Source: Streptococcus anginosus subsp. whileyi MAS624
GTDB taxonomy: Bacteria; Bacillota; Bacilli; Lactobacillales; Streptococcaceae
Assembly (NCBI RefSeq): GCF_000478925.1
Contig: NZ_AP013072.1
Coordinates: forward strand, 1,714,501-1,778,500
Reading direction: 5' to 3'
DNA: 64,000 nucleotides
A program made the position numbers and the translations under genes. Below, one piece after another: positions 12,263 to 20,616 of the stretch (the first letter of the stretch is position 1; every line of letters starts with the position of its first letter). The notes beneath the pieces were generated by a model. It did not search any database and was not told where the DNA came from. It saw only the letters and a program-made list of their open reading frames with translations.

Positions 12263-12545
12263 ATTCTTGTCTGTTACGAAGTTTTGAGCGAAACGATACT
12301 TTTCTATCTTTTTGTGACAATTTTGAAATATCACGTAGAGAAAAATAAGCTACGCCAATCATTGCAATTCCTACGAAAAATTCAGACGGTAATTGAAAAA
12401 TCTGAAATACTGCCAATCCTAATAAAATGATAAAAGCGACTAGAGCAATCACTAAAACTACTACATTTAAAGTCCCTTTAATGCTCTGTGGAGCAGCAAA
12501 AATGTAAAATAACAAAATGAGAATTCCAAAAATCAAATAAAACAT
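12261..12545 (-). CDS. small membrane protein, DUF3165-like
   Basis: 94-residue hydrophobic protein with three likely membrane segments, at about 1-18, 26-50 and 52-72 (VVVLVIALVAFIILLGLAVF in the second). A basic, hydrophilic C-terminus follows (SKLSQKDRKVSFRSKLRNRQ). It resembles the short DUF3165 proteins found beside typA in streptococci; no function is known. The ATG at 12545 follows AGGAGC. It lies 64 bases downstream of typA on the same strand and is probably co-transcribed with it. The family name is from memory; the membrane topology is read from sequence. Confidence 0.75.
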   Translation of the reverse strand: MFYLIFGILILLFYIFAAPQSIKGTLNVVVLVIALVAFIILLGLAVFQIFQLPSEFFVGIAMIGVAYFSLRDISKLSQKDRKVSFRSKLRNRQE

Positions 12546-12609
12546 TTCTGCTCCTTTCTAGCCCATCCGCTTCTTTCATATATTAGCAGCAAAGCAAATC
12601 ATTCTTTCA

Positions 12610-14451
12610 TTATTCAGCTGATTTTTTCTTTTTAGCAGCTTTAGCCCGTTGGTTTTTATCAAGAATTTGTTTCCGCAAACGGATTGATTCTGGTGTGACT
12701 TCCATGTACTCATCATCATTCAAGAATTCAAGAGATTCTTCCAATGTCAAGATACGAGGTGTTTTAATAACTGCTGTTTGGTCTTTCGTGGCAGACCGAA
12801 CATTGGTCATTTGTTTTGCTTTCGTAATATTAACCGTCAAGTCATTTTCGCGTGAATTTTCACCAATAATCATTCCTTCGTAAACTTCTGTACCTGGATT
12901 AACAAAAATGGTTCCACGTTCCTCAATAGACATGATTGAATAAGTCGTTGCTTTTCCTGTATCAATCGAAACAAGAGCTCCGCGACGACGACCGCCAATC
13001 TCACCTGGAATCAATGGTAGGTATTGGTCAAAAGTGTGGTTCATAATCCCGTAACCACGCGTCATAGAAAGGAATTCAGTTGAGTATCCAATCAAGCCAC
13101 GCGCAGGCACAAGGAAAATCAAACGTGTTTGTCCGTTTCCGGTAGCCACCATGTCTAACATTTCACCCTTGCGCTCAGAAAGACTTTGAATAACCGAACC
13201 TTGGTATTCTTCTGGGGTGTCAATTTGCACACGCTCAAATGGCTCACATTGCACACCGTCCACTTCTTTGACGATAACTTCTGGGCGCGATACTTGTAAC
13301 TCATAGCCTTCACGACGCATGGTTTCAATTAAGATTGATAAGTGCAACTCTCCACGACCTGACACAATCCATTTATCTGGTGAATCAGTCGGATCCACAC
13401 GAAGTGAGACGTCCGTTTGCAATTCCGCTTGCAGGCGTTCCTCAACCTTACGAGACGTTACCCATTTCCCTTCACGACCAGCAAATGGTGAATTGTTCAC
13501 CAAGAAAGTCATTTGCAGCGTTGGTTCGTCAATGTGAAGAATTGGCAATGGTTCTACTGCATCTGTCGGAGTAATCGTTTCACCAACAAAGATATCTTCC
13601 ATACCAGACACGGCAATCAAATCACCTGCTTTGGCTTCGTCAATTTCACGGCGTTCTAATCCAAAGAAACCAAATAGCTTGGTGACACGGAAGTTTTTCG
13701 TTGTGCCGTCTAGTTTAGAAAGCGTCACTTGGTCTCCAACTTTCACCGTTCCGCGGAAAACACGACCAATCCCAATACGACCTACAAAGTCATTGTAGTC
13801 CAAAAGAGAAACTTGGAATTGAAGTGGCTCGTCTGAATTATCCACTGGTGCTGGAATATGATCAATAATAGTATCAAAAAGCGGTGCCATAGTGTGCTCT
13901 TGGTCAGCAGGATCGTCTGACATAGAAGATGTTCCATTGATAGCAGAAGCATACACAACTGGAAAATCCAATTGGTCATCATCTGCACCCAGCTCAATGA
14001 AAAGTTCCAAGACTTCATCCACCACTTCTGCAGGGCGTGCAGACGGTTTGTCAATTTTATTGACCACAACAATCGGCACCAAATCTTGCTCAAGAGCTTT
14101 TTTTAATACAAAACGAGTTTGTGGCATGGTTCCTTCATAAGCATCAACAACCAAAACAACCCCGTCCACCATTTTCATAATCCGCTCAACTTCTCCACCG
14201 AAGTCCGCGTGTCCTGGAGTGTCCATGATATTGATGCGGACGCCATTATAAGCAACAGCTGTGTTCTTAGCAAGAATGGTAATTCCGCGTTCTTTTTCAA
14301 GATCGTTAGAGTCCATTGCGCGTTCTTGCAACTCTTTGCGTTCGTCCAATGTATGTGATTGCTTCAATAATTCGTCCACCAGCGTTGTTTTCCCGTGGTC
14401 AACGTGAGCGATAATAGCGATATTGCGAATATCTTCTCTTAATTTTGTCAT
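12610..14451 (-). CDS. typA: ribosome-associated translational GTPase TypA/BipA
   Basis: EF-G-like GTPase that binds the 70S ribosome and is needed for ribosome assembly and stress adaptation. It has 613 residues. G1 is [10 protein letters not shown] (15-24), the switch region is [13 protein letters not shown]3 is DTPGHADF (about 77) and G4 is NKID (about 131). EF-G-like domains and the BipA-specific C-terminal domain follow, including [15 protein letters not shown]. The basic tail is [12 protein letters not shown]. The start ATG at 14451 has AGAGGATAAA. The promoter at 14491-14499 is an extended -10. Confidence 0.98.
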   Translation of the reverse strand: MTKLREDIRNIAIIAHVDHGKTTLVDELLKQSHTLDERKELQERAMDSNDLEKERGITILAKNTAVAYNGVRINIMDTPGHADFGGEVERIMKMVDGVVLVVDAYEGTMPQTRFVLKKALEQDLVPIVVVNKIDKPSARPAEVVDEVLELFIELGADDDQLDFPVVYASAINGTSSMSDDPADQEHTMAPLFDTIIDHIPAPVDNSDEPLQFQVSLLDYNDFVGRIGIGRVFRGTVKVGDQVTLSKLDGTTKNFRVTKLFGFFGLERREIDEAKAGDLIAVSGMEDIFVGETITPTDAVEPLPILHIDEPTLQMTFLVNNSPFAGREGKWVTSRKVEERLQAELQTDVSLRVDPTDSPDKWIVSGRGELHLSILIETMRREGYELQVSRPEVIVKEVDGVQCEPFERVQIDTPEEYQGSVIQSLSERKGEMLDMVATGNGQTRLIFLVPARGLIGYSTEFLSMTRGYGIMNHTFDQYLPLIPGEIGGRRRGALVSIDTGKATTYSIMSIEERGTIFVNPGTEVYEGMIIGENSRENDLTVNITKAKQMTNVRSATKDQTAVIKTPRILTLEESLEFLNDDEYMEVTPESIRLRKQILDKNQRAKAAKKKKSAE

Positions 14452-14490
14452 TTTATCCTCTAAATCTTAAGTTTTATTTCTAACTGAACA

Positions 14491-14499
14491 ATTATACCA
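14491..14499 (-). promoter_or_regulatory. extended -10 promoter of typA
   Basis: The minus strand reads TGGTATAAT about 40 bases upstream of the typA start, a perfect TGnTATAAT extended -10. No strong -35 is visible. Confidence 0.65.
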
Positions 14500-14596
14500 C
14501 AGATTACAGTAAAAAACACGGTTAAACCGGGTGTAAATGTTTTCATTAGAAAATCAATGTCCGACAAATTTATTTACATTCTTTATTGCAAAATTA

Positions 14597-14605
14597 TGAT
14601 ATGAT
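14597..14605 (+). promoter_or_regulatory. extended -10 promoter of the RsuA-family gene
   Basis: TGATATGAT, a one-mismatch extended -10 (TGnTATAAT), lies 22 bases before the ATG at 14628 and is divergent from the typA promoter. Confidence 0.5.
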
Positions 14606-14627
14606 AAGAAAAAACAAAGGAAACTGT

Positions 14628-15353
14628 ATGCGTTTAGATGTCCTACTAGCTCAAGCTCACATTAGTCGTAAAAAAATGAAGCAAGCTCTCCTAAAAAAGA
14701 AAATCTTGGTAGATGACCGCCCTGCTCGAAAACTTAGTCAAAATGTTGATACAGGCTTGCAGACTATTACGCTAGAAGAACAACCTGTTCTGGGCAAGCC
14801 TCATCAGTATTTTATGATGAATAAGCCACTTGGTGTTGTGACTGCTAACTCTGATAGGAAACACCAAACCGTTCTGGATCTCATCAGACCTGAAGACTTC
14901 AATGAACACCTATATTCTGTTGGGCGACTTGATCGAGATACTTCTGGACTATTGTTAATAACCGACAACGGACCTCTCGGTTTTCAACTACTACATCCTC
15001 AATACCACATTGCAAAAACATATGAGGTTGAAGTGAACGGTCTCCTAGATAACCAGATGATAAAAACCTTTCAAAAAGGGATTGTTTTTCTTGATGGAAC
15101 TATTTGTAAACCAGCTCTACTTACAATTCATTCTTCTACTCCAAACAAAAGTACTGCGACAGTCACTATTTCTGAGGGAAAATTTCATCAAATCAAAAAA
15201 ATGTTTTTGACTGTCGGTGTCAAAGTTCTTTCTCTTAAACGGACTCATTTCGGAGCTTTTGAATTGGACCAAAACTTAGCAGCAGGAGAATACCGAGCGC
15301 TGAACCAAACAGAACTCGAAAAAGTAAAACAATATTTAGAAAAAAGCTATTAA
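14628..15353 (+). CDS. rsuA: RsuA-family 16S rRNA pseudouridine synthase
   Basis: Isomerises a uridine of 16S rRNA to pseudouridine (U516 in the E. coli enzyme). It has 241 residues. An N-terminal S4 domain (1-60, starting MRLDVLLAQAHISRKKMKQA) precedes the catalytic core. The catalytic aspartate is in GRLDRDTSGLLLITD (about 100-115), and the family SEGKFHQIKKMF motif lies near 183. I chose the ATG at 14628 because AAAGGAAAC precedes it and homologues begin MRLD; an in-frame ATG at 14586 lacks a site and lies upstream of the promoter. The gene is convergent with the rhodanese gene. Confidence 0.92.
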   Translation: MRLDVLLAQAHISRKKMKQALLKKKILVDDRPARKLSQNVDTGLQTITLEEQPVLGKPHQYFMMNKPLGVVTANSDRKHQTVLDLIRPEDFNEHLYSVGRLDRDTSGLLLITDNGPLGFQLLHPQYHIAKTYEVEVNGLLDNQMIKTFQKGIVFLDGTICKPALLTIHSSTPNKSTATVTISEGKFHQIKKMFLTVGVKVLSLKRTHFGAFELDQNLAAGEYRALNQTELEKVKQYLEKSY

Positions 15354-15385
15354 AAGTGAGCAACCCTTTTAGATTACTCACTTTT
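15352..15385. terminator. bidirectional terminator between converging genes
   Basis: AAAAGTGAG pairs with CTCACTTTT across a 16-base loop at the end of the RsuA-family gene and into the last codons of the rhodanese gene. T-rich flanks occur on both sides. Confidence 0.65.
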
Positions 15386-15754
15386 AACTTTTCCTTTCCA
15401 ACCATCTAGTCCTGCAGAGAGGATGTAAATATCCTTATAACCTTCCTTTTTCAATAAGATAGCTGCATTCATCACACGTTGTCCCCGACTATTTTCATAT
15501 AGTAAAACAGCCTTGTCTTTGCGAATCGCTCCTAAGCTTGTTTTTAACTGCTGTGACGGGATATTTCGCGCTCCTAAAATATGTTTCCGACGAAAATCAG
15601 CTGGGTCGCGCAAATCAATCAACTGACCTTGCCGAATCATATCACCAAATTCTGCATTGTCTACTACCTTAGCCGCATGACGAACACGGACATAGTTAAA
15701 GCCCATCCAGCCTAACGTTCCAACAATAATTGCCAATAAAATCCAGTTTAACAT
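15374..15754 (-). CDS. membrane-anchored rhodanese-domain protein
   Basis: 126 residues: one N-terminal membrane span (2-22, LNWILLAIIVGTLGWMGFNY) and a single rhodanese domain (about 37-124, LIDLRDPADFRRKHILGARN). At the position of the catalytic loop the sequence is VLLYENSRGQRVMNAA, with no cysteine. So classical thiosulfate sulfurtransferase activity is unlikely; the domain may bind or signal. It overlaps the upstream yqgQ gene by 7 bases and is therefore translationally coupled. Substrate unknown. Confidence 0.88.
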   Translation of the reverse strand: MLNWILLAIIVGTLGWMGFNYVRVRHAAKVVDNAEFGDMIRQGQLIDLRDPADFRRKHILGARNIPSQQLKTSLGAIRKDKAVLLYENSRGQRVMNAAILLKKEGYKDIYILSAGLDGWKGKVKSE

Positions 15755-15972
15755 GTTTTCTCCTCATTCTTCTTCAAATATTGTAATTCCAACTGATGTT
15801 CCTTTCGCAAGACCCGCTCAGCTTCTAGATAGTCCATTCTTTCTATCAAGCCCGCATCATAAATCCTCTCTAACTCAATTTTCATCATTTCAATATCATA
15901 CAAGCGCTTACCCATATAGATAATAATGCCAAAACTTTTGAGGTATTGCTGCACATCATAAAGTGTTTTCAT
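15748..15972 (-). CDS. yqgQ: YqgQ family small protein (DUF910)
   Basis: 74-residue protein, predicted fully helical, beginning MKTLYDVQQYLKSFGIIIYM and with the core GKRLYDIEMMKIELERIYDA. It matches the YqgQ/DUF910 family of Firmicutes, which is often next to glucokinase and has been suggested to bind nucleic acid; its function is not established. It overlaps the rhodanese gene by 7 bases. No glucokinase gene is adjacent here. Confidence 0.85.
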   Translation of the reverse strand: MKTLYDVQQYLKSFGIIIYMGKRLYDIEMMKIELERIYDAGLIERMDYLEAERVLRKEHQLELQYLKKNEEKTC

Positions 15973-16063
15973 GAGGCTTATTTTACCAGAATTTTAGGAG
16001 TATTTCAAGGTTGAAAAGAACTCATTTTGTAAGTAAAACATTCTTCAAGTGCTCAAAAACAAC

Positions 16064-16086
16064 AAAAAAGCCGCCGATTGGGCGAC
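16064..16086 (-). terminator. Rho-independent terminator downstream of dpr
   Basis: Minus-strand stem GTCGCC-CAATC-GGCGGC followed by TTTTTT, about 160 bases past the dpr stop. It would give dpr a long 3' untranslated region covering 16087-16245. Confidence 0.75.
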
Positions 16087-16104
16087 TCTTATAGGGAGAT
16101 TATT

Positions 16105-16188
16105 ATGAAAAAGAAAAGTTTAGGATTTTTATCAAATAAAGTTAGGAGGTCTTCATCTGATGGTATTAGTATAACGCTACCTCCTTAA
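16105..16188 (+). CDS. candidate 27-residue peptide gene
   Basis: An ATG at 16105 follows AGGGAG at 7 bases spacing and opens a 27-codon frame ending TAA. The product starts MKKKSLGFLSNKVRRSSS and ends DGISITLPP: a basic N-terminus, no long hydrophobic segment, and a neutral tail. It does not look like a signal-peptide pheromone or a standard bacteriocin, and I do not recognise it. AGGAGGT inside the frame pairs with ACCTCCT at its end, so the mRNA could form a hairpin. It is antisense to the 3' untranslated region of dpr. Promoter support is weak (TTGAAA near 16012, poor -10). It could be a chance frame. Confidence 0.35.
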   Translation: MKKKSLGFLSNKVRRSSSDGISITLPP

Positions 16189-16245
16189 ATTTATCTTAAA
16201 CTCTAAAAGATTTTAAAATTTTATTTTCTATTCTCAAATATTTGC

Positions 16246-16773
16246 TTACACTCCTGGAGTTTGTCCAATTTCAGCCGTTAACATCCAGATATTCTTTTCA
16301 AGATCAGCTTTAGCACCGACAAAAATATCGTTGGTCACATCATCTCCTTCTTCATCTGTTACATCCAGAGCTTCTTGGTAGAGACCTACCAAGTAACGGA
16401 AGATTTCGATGACACGTTCCAAACTTTCTGCAACATTCTTACTGAATTTTCCTTCTTTTTCTTCAATATTGCTGTGTTGGATAAATTCACTCAAAGTTGA
16501 ATACGGCATTCCACCTAAAGTAATCAAACGTTCACTTACTTCATCTAAAGTCGTATCCAAGGTTTCCATATACTCATCCATCTTAGGATGCCAAACCATA
16601 AAACCAGCTCCACGCATGTACCAATGTACTTGGTGAAGAGCAATGTGAGCAGTGTATAAATCCGCTACCACTTGGTTTAAAACTGCTTTTGTTTTGGGAA
16701 GAGACTTACTGAAAGACTCAACACTTGAGAAAGTTGCAACATCTTTTGCTGCTTCATTTTTTAGATTAACCAT
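16246..16773 (-). CDS. dpr: Dps-like peroxide resistance protein Dpr
   Basis: Ferritin-like dodecamer that stores iron and blocks Fenton chemistry, a main defence of catalase-negative streptococci against peroxide. It has 175 residues. The intersubunit ferroxidase ligands are visible in the helix-B and helix-C segments ALHQVHWYMRGAGFMVWHPK and MDEYMETLDTTLDEVSERL (His, His, Asp and Glu). The basic N-terminal extension is short. The ATG at 16773 follows GAGGTAGGATA. It is a single-gene transcript from a near-consensus promoter (16827-16855) with a PerR-type box in the leader, and is terminated at 16064-16086. Confidence 0.96.
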   Translation of the reverse strand: MVNLKNEAAKDVATFSSVESFSKSLPKTKAVLNQVVADLYTAHIALHQVHWYMRGAGFMVWHPKMDEYMETLDTTLDEVSERLITLGGMPYSTLSEFIQHSNIEEKEGKFSKNVAESLERVIEIFRYLVGLYQEALDVTDEEGDDVTNDIFVGAKADLEKNIWMLTAEIGQTPGV

Positions 16774-16792
16774 TATCCTACCTCGCTTTTAT

Positions 16793-16807
16793 TTAGAATG
16801 ATTCTAA
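16793..16807 (-). promoter_or_regulatory. PerR-type operator in the dpr leader
   Basis: TTAGAATGATTCTAA is a perfect 7-1-7 palindrome differing at one symmetric position from the Per-box consensus TTATAATNATTATAA. It lies about 13-27 bases downstream of the predicted transcription start, so a bound repressor would block elongation or initial transcription. A Fur-family regulator is inferred; the gene for it is not in this window. Confidence 0.8.
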
Positions 16808-16826
16808 TCTTTTTGATTATGATTTA

Positions 16827-16855
16827 ATTATAATGTTTCTAAATAAGAAAGTCAA
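16827..16855 (-). promoter_or_regulatory. dpr promoter
   Basis: The minus strand has TTGACT (16850-16855), 17 bases, TATAAT (16827-16832): a near-consensus sigma-A promoter for dpr, back to back with the cin-box of the prepilin peptidase gene. Confidence 0.85.
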
Positions 16856-16911
16856 ATGATTGAACTCTGAAATTTCTTTTATTAGAAAAGTTGCAATTTT
16901 TTAGAATTATT

Positions 16912-16919
16912 TACGAATA
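16912..16919 (+). promoter_or_regulatory. ComX cin-box of the prepilin peptidase gene
   Basis: TACGAATA is identical to the streptococcal combox/cin-box recognised by ComX (SigX) RNA polymerase, with T-rich DNA upstream. It ends only 7 bases before the ATG at 16927, so the transcript is probably leaderless or nearly so. Confidence 0.85.
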
Positions 16920-16926
16920 AAAAAGT

Positions 16927-17586
16927 ATGATTCATTTTTATTTTTTCTTGGTTGGAAGCATTGTAGCTTCCTTTTTAGGGCTGGTCGTTGATCGTTTCCC
17001 TGAACAGTCTATTATCGGTCCTTCCAGTCATTGTAATGCTTGTGGACAGAAATTAGCACCTCGCGATTTAGTCCCTGTCCTTTCTCAGCTTATCAATCGA
17101 CTGCGTTGTCGGTTTTGTCAGTCAAAAATTCCCATCCGCTATTTGGTATTAGAAATCGCTATCGGATCTCTCTTTCTTGCAACTTCTATGGGCTATCTAA
17201 GTATCGGTCAGCTTGTCCTACTTGTAATGGGCATAACCTTATCCCTTTACGATCAAAGAGAACAAGAATATCCTCTGCTTATTTGGCTGTTTTTCCATTT
17301 CCTTCTTCTCTTTTTAACAGGTTTCAATCTTCTAATGATTAGTTTTTTAACCCTTGGAATAGTAGCTTTTTTCTTTGACTTACGAATTGGCGCAGGAGAC
17401 TTTCTTTTTCTAGCTTCTTGTTCAACTGTTTTCAAGTTGACAGAGATTCTTTGGCTGATTCAAATTGCCAGCTTAGTGGGCTTATGTCTCTTTTGCTTAA
17501 AAAAGAGAAAAGACAGGATAGCTTTCGTTCCCTGTCTTTTGATTGGAGTGATTGTTCTACTTATGTATGAGTTGTTACTTCAATAA
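16927..17586 (+). CDS. cclA: competence prepilin peptidase (A24 family)
   Basis: Membrane aspartic peptidase/methylase that trims type IV-like prepilins (ComGC and relatives) for the transformation pilus. It has 219 residues. An N-terminal span is followed by a cytoplasmic methylase-like loop with two CxxC pairs (CNACGQ, CRFC). About six more spans follow. The two catalytic aspartates lie in LYDQREQEYPLLIW (about 106) and GAGDFLFLA (about 156; GxGD motif). No ribosome-binding site precedes the ATG, consistent with a leaderless ComX transcript; the N-terminus matches homologues. Late-competence expression is inferred from the cin-box. Confidence 0.94.
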   Translation: MIHFYFFLVGSIVASFLGLVVDRFPEQSIIGPSSHCNACGQKLAPRDLVPVLSQLINRLRCRFCQSKIPIRYLVLEIAIGSLFLATSMGYLSIGQLVLLVMGITLSLYDQREQEYPLLIWLFFHFLLLFLTGFNLLMISFLTLGIVAFFFDLRIGAGDFLFLASCSTVFKLTEILWLIQIASLVGLCLFCLKKRKDRIAFVPCLLIGVIVLLMYELLLQ

Positions 17587-17757
17587 AATTAGAATGACAT
17601 CCTATCATGAGGCTAGGATGGATGTATCTAGATTCAGCGGAGCCTCGAAATAAGGGAGCGATGATTAAAATTTTCAAATTTTAGTTTTTTTACGTCATCT
17701 TCCCAGATTTCATAATTTTTTGGGGGATGATTGTGCTAGCAATCATGGGTGTCTATC
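17587..17757. other. intergenic region, no clear gene
   Basis: Two short inverted repeats are present: CATCCTA/TAGGATG near 17597-17619 and ATGATTG/CAATCAT near 17728-17747. A T-run follows a weak A/T palindrome near 17668-17690 and may end the prepilin peptidase transcript. No coding region or trpA fragment is recognisable downstream of the broken trpB. Confidence 0.4.
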
Positions 17758-18950
17758 TCACTCTTGATTTTTCGTGTTTCTTTTTTCTAAGTAGTCAGCA
17801 ATAGCTGCTACATCTTTATCACCGCGCCCAGATACATTGACAATGATAATCTTGTCCTTACTCAATCGAGGCGCGCGTTTAACTGCTTCTGCAATAGCGT
17901 GAGAACTTTCAATGGCAGGAAGGATTCCTTCTTTTTGTGTCAACAATAACAGTGCATCTACCGCTTCATCATCTGTTGCAGCCACATACTCAACTCTACC
18001 TGAATCTTTAAAAAAGGCATGTTCAGGACCAACTCCCGGATAGTCCAATCCAGCGGAAATAGAATAAACAGGAGCCACCTGACCGTCTTCTGAAAATACA
18101 GCATACGTTTTCATGCCATCAACAACTCCAATGGACCCTTTAGTCATTGTAGCCGCATGCTTGTCTGTATTCAAGCCATGACCAGCTGCTTCAACACCAA
18201 CTAAATTGACTTCTTTATCTGCCACGTATTCAGAAAATGCTCCAATTGCATTAGAACCTCCGCCGACACAGGCAATAATATAATCTGGTAGGCACCTTCC
18301 TTATCTAGAATTTCACGGCGAGATTCCTGACTAATGACCTTTTGAAACTCATGCACAATCGTTAGATAAGGATGAGGATCAACAGCTGAACCTAGGACAT
18401 AAAAAGCAGCTAAATCTGTCATCCAAGCAGCAAAAGCAGCATCCACTGCATCCTTTAATGTTTTAGTCCCTATTTCAACCGCATGGACAGTTGCTCCCAT
18501 CATTTCCATTCGGAAAACATTCAATCGCTGACGTTCCACATCTTCTGCACCCATATATACATCGCATTTCATACCAAACTTAGCTGCTGCAGCTGTTGCT
18601 ACTCCATGTTGACCGGCTCCAGTCTCTGCGATAACTCTGGTCTTACCCATTCGTTTTGCTAGGAGAATTTGCCCTAAAACATTATTTAATTTATGAGAAC
18701 CTAGGTGATTCAAGTCTTCTCGTTTGAGATAGATTTTTGTACCTCCTAAGTGGTCCGTCAAACTTTCTGCAAAATAAAGCGGTGTCTCTCGACCTACATA
18801 ATCTGCTAAATAATGATGATATTCTGCTAGGAACTCTGGATCATTTTTATACTTTTCAAATGTCCCCTCTAGCTCGTCTAATAAAACTTGAATCGGTTTC
18901 GGTACAAAGCTACCACCAAATTGACCAAAATATCCTTTATTTTATACCAT
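17758..18950 (-). pseudogene. trpB: tryptophan synthase beta subunit, broken
   Basis: Family role: PLP-dependent condensation of indole and serine. Reading from 18950, the product starts M-V-stop and then continues [16 protein letters not shown], so codon 3 is TAA where a Tyr codon is expected. The PLP-lysine region ([20 protein letters not shown]) and [14 protein letters not shown] are preserved. Near 18292 one base is missing (GGTGCC in place of a Gly-Arg-Leu reading), and the next frame continues with the family GGGSNAIG motif to the end at 17758. GSAVDPHP also replaces the expected GSAVGPHP. No trpA or other trp gene is adjacent. The T-box leader is also split by an IS, so the gene is dead at both mRNA and protein level. 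Confidence 0.93.
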
Positions 18951-18984
18951 GATGTTTCCTCACAATCTTTAGTATTCTTGAATT

Positions 18985-19176
18985 TAAACAACAAAATACC
19001 CCCACACAAAAACTGTGTGAGGGCATATGAGCGCGGTGCCACCTCAATCATGGGAAAAGTAGACCTTATCTGCATATCTCTATCTTGTCTATCAACAAGT
19101 TGCACTGTAAGGTGTGCACACCGAATTTTTATCGTTTCAAATTCATATCATTTACATCAGCCTATTTCATAAATAT
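18985..19176 (-). promoter_or_regulatory. T-box leader of trpB, 3' half
   Basis: The minus strand carries the T-box sequence GGTGGCACCGCG (19032-19043) and a terminator hairpin (CCCTCACACA paired with TGTGTGGGGG, then a T-rich run, about 18993-19023) in front of trpB. At 19176 the leader is cut by the IS861-like element. Its 5' part is found on the other side, at 20617-20692. The joined stem I would have CATCAG pairing with CTGATG at its base. Confidence 0.9.
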
Positions 19177-19208
19177 TGTACTGCCCCCAAAAAGTTAGAC
19201 AAAAAATA

Positions 19209-20048
19209 TTAGTGAAAGGATTTAGTTCTGTACTGCACAGGACTAAGTCCTTTTAGTTTAGTTTTGCTCCGTTTATTGTTGTAATAAACAATATAAGTTG
19301 CAATAGCTTTCTCCAGCTCCTCAAGCGATTGATAACTCTTCTCATAACCGTAGAACATCTCCGATTTGAGGATGCCAAAGAAGGACTCCATCATCCCATT
19401 GTCTGGACTATTGCCCTTGCGAGACATAGATGGGACAATTCCTTTCGCTTCTAAGAATTGATGATAAGACTGGTGCTGATACTGCCAGCCTTGGTCACTG
19501 TGGAGAATGGTTCCCTTGTAGGTTTCAGCAGGAAAAGCCTTGGCTAACATTGTTCTGACCTGGTTCAAGTCAGGTGAACGTGACAAGGTAAAGGCAATGA
19601 TTTCACTATTATACCCATCTAAAATAGGAGACAGGTAGAGCTTTCCATTGACGTTTGGTAAGGCAAATTCGGTTACATCTGTATAGCACTTCTCATAAGG
19701 CTTAGAAGCTTGAAATTGACGCTGAATGAGATTCTCAGCTTTCTTACCAATCTCCCCCTTGTAAGAAGAATACTTCCGTTGACGACGAATTCGAGCTTGT
19801 AGTCCCATCACTTGCATCAATCGCTGAACTTTCTTATGATTAACGTGAAAGCCACGATTTTTCAGTTCAAGATGAATCCGACGATAACCATAGTTTCCCT
19901 TGTGCTCATCATAAATCAATTGAATTTCAGCTTTTAACTCTTGATTCTTGTCTGGTTTGTCCAGCTGTTTTAGCTGGTAATAGTAAGTTGCACGAGAGAG
20001 TTTAGCTATGGCTAGTAGGAAACTTAATCGGAATCCTCCCTTGACCAT
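19209..20048 (-). CDS. IS3-family transposase OrfB, DDE integrase domain
   Basis: C-terminal catalytic half of the transposase. A helix-turn-helix-like segment (HTH_21, [20 protein letters not shown]) leads into an rve integrase core. The first Asp is in [17 protein letters not shown] sequence ([19 protein letters not shown]), the second in [13 protein letters not shown], and the Glu in [14 protein letters not shown]: a complete DDE triad. The start given (20048) is the first in-frame ATG; the active product is probably the OrfAB fusion made by -1 frameshifting at 20111-20117. Confidence 0.93.
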   Translation of the reverse strand: MVKGGFRLSFLLAIAKLSRATYYYQLKQLDKPDKNQELKAEIQLIYDEHKGNYGYRRIHLELKNRGFHVNHKKVQRLMQVMGLQARIRRQRKYSSYKGEIGKKAENLIQRQFQASKPYEKCYTDVTEFALPNVNGKLYLSPILDGYNSEIIAFTLSRSPDLNQVRTMLAKAFPAETYKGTILHSDQGWQYQHQSYHQFLEAKGIVPSMSRKGNSPDNGMMESFFGILKSEMFYGYEKSYQSLEELEKAIATYIVYYNNKRSKTKLKGLSPVQYRTKSFH

Positions 20049-20560
20049 CTCTCTAATTGTCTCTGCTTTTCGTGCTGTAAGGTTTTGTCCCTTAAGCGTA
20101 ACTCCCTCAACTTTTTTAGATAGGCATTCTCCGTTCTAAGACGCTCGTTCTCTTCTTGAAGTCGCTCTAGTTCCGTCATTTCTTCCCAAGTTTTCTTTTT
20201 CTTACGTCCCATCTTTGGTGGTCTCCCTCTTTGTTTCTCAACAATAGTATAGCCGTTTTTCTTATATTGTGCCAGCCAATTTGGGAGAGTCCCCCTGTTA
20301 GGAAGGGCAAAATCGAGAGAGACTGACAATTGAGAACGCCCTTCAAGAAGAACTTGATGAAGGATTTTTTGCTTTAGTTCAGGAGAATAATAAGTCTTCT
20401 TACCTCTCTTGACAATGCCTACTCCATGCCTATCAATCAGCCGAATCAGATATTCGATCCCTGACTGATTGAAGTTAAACTGTTTTGATAATGACTTGAG
20501 AGTTGCGCCGCTTTTTCGCAAGTAATAGATTTGAACCTTGTCTTCATAACTTAATTTCAT
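20024..20560 (-). CDS. IS3-family transposase OrfA, DNA-binding
   Basis: 178 residues with two helix-turn-helix regions (about 1-45, [20 protein letters not shown]; and about 65-110). A Lys/Arg-rich linker ([13 protein letters not shown]) and a leucine-zipper-like segment ([20 protein letters not shown]) for oligomerisation follow. It overlaps OrfB by 25 bases in the -1 frame. It binds the terminal repeats and regulates transposition. Confidence 0.93.
   Translation of the reverse strand: MKLSYEDKVQIYYLRKSGATLKSLSKQFNFNQSGIEYLIRLIDRHGVGIVKRGKKTYYSPELKQKILHQVLLEGRSQLSVSLDFALPNRGTLPNWLAQYKKNGYTIVEKQRGRPPKMGRKKKKTWEEMTELERLQEENERLRTENAYLKKLRELRLRDKTLQHEKQRQLERWSREDSD
20111..20117 (-). promoter_or_regulatory. 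-1 ribosomal frameshift site A_AAA_AAG
   Basis: In the OrfA frame the codons CTA AAA AAG encode Leu-Lys-Lys and form the canonical slippery heptamer. Slipping back one base reads through an uninterrupted -1 frame into OrfB, giving the OrfAB transposase. Confidence 0.85.
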
Positions 20561-20616
20561 AAAAATAACACCCTAAAAGTTAGAGTTTTCTTGTCTAACT
20601 TTTGGGGTGCAGTTCA

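Larger units (their letters stand above)
19177..20616 (-). mobile_element. IS861-like insertion sequence (IS3 family, IS150 group)
   Basis: 1,440-bp element with ends TGTACTGCCCCCAAAAAGTT (left) and TGAACTGCACCCCAAAAGTT (right, complement), i.e. imperfect terminal inverted repeats ending TG...CA. It is flanked by a 4-bp direct repeat ATAT (19173-19176 and 20617-20620). The two overlapping frames and the slippery heptamer are intact, so the element looks complete and recent. IS861 of S. agalactiae has essentially this length; the name is assigned by length, ends and protein features. Confidence 0.93.

Noticed and set aside
13892..14140. Open frames on the plus strand opposite typA, ftsZ and rny
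   Set aside because: They run antisense through conserved genes with intact motifs and lack start signals.
16142..16186. AGGAGGT/ACCTCCT inverted repeat as a riboswitch or terminator
   Set aside because: Only 7 bp with a 31-base loop and no T-run; kept only as a feature of the candidate peptide mRNA.
17587..17757. trpA fragment downstream of trpB
   Set aside because: No tryptophan synthase alpha motif in any frame; only short palindromes are present.
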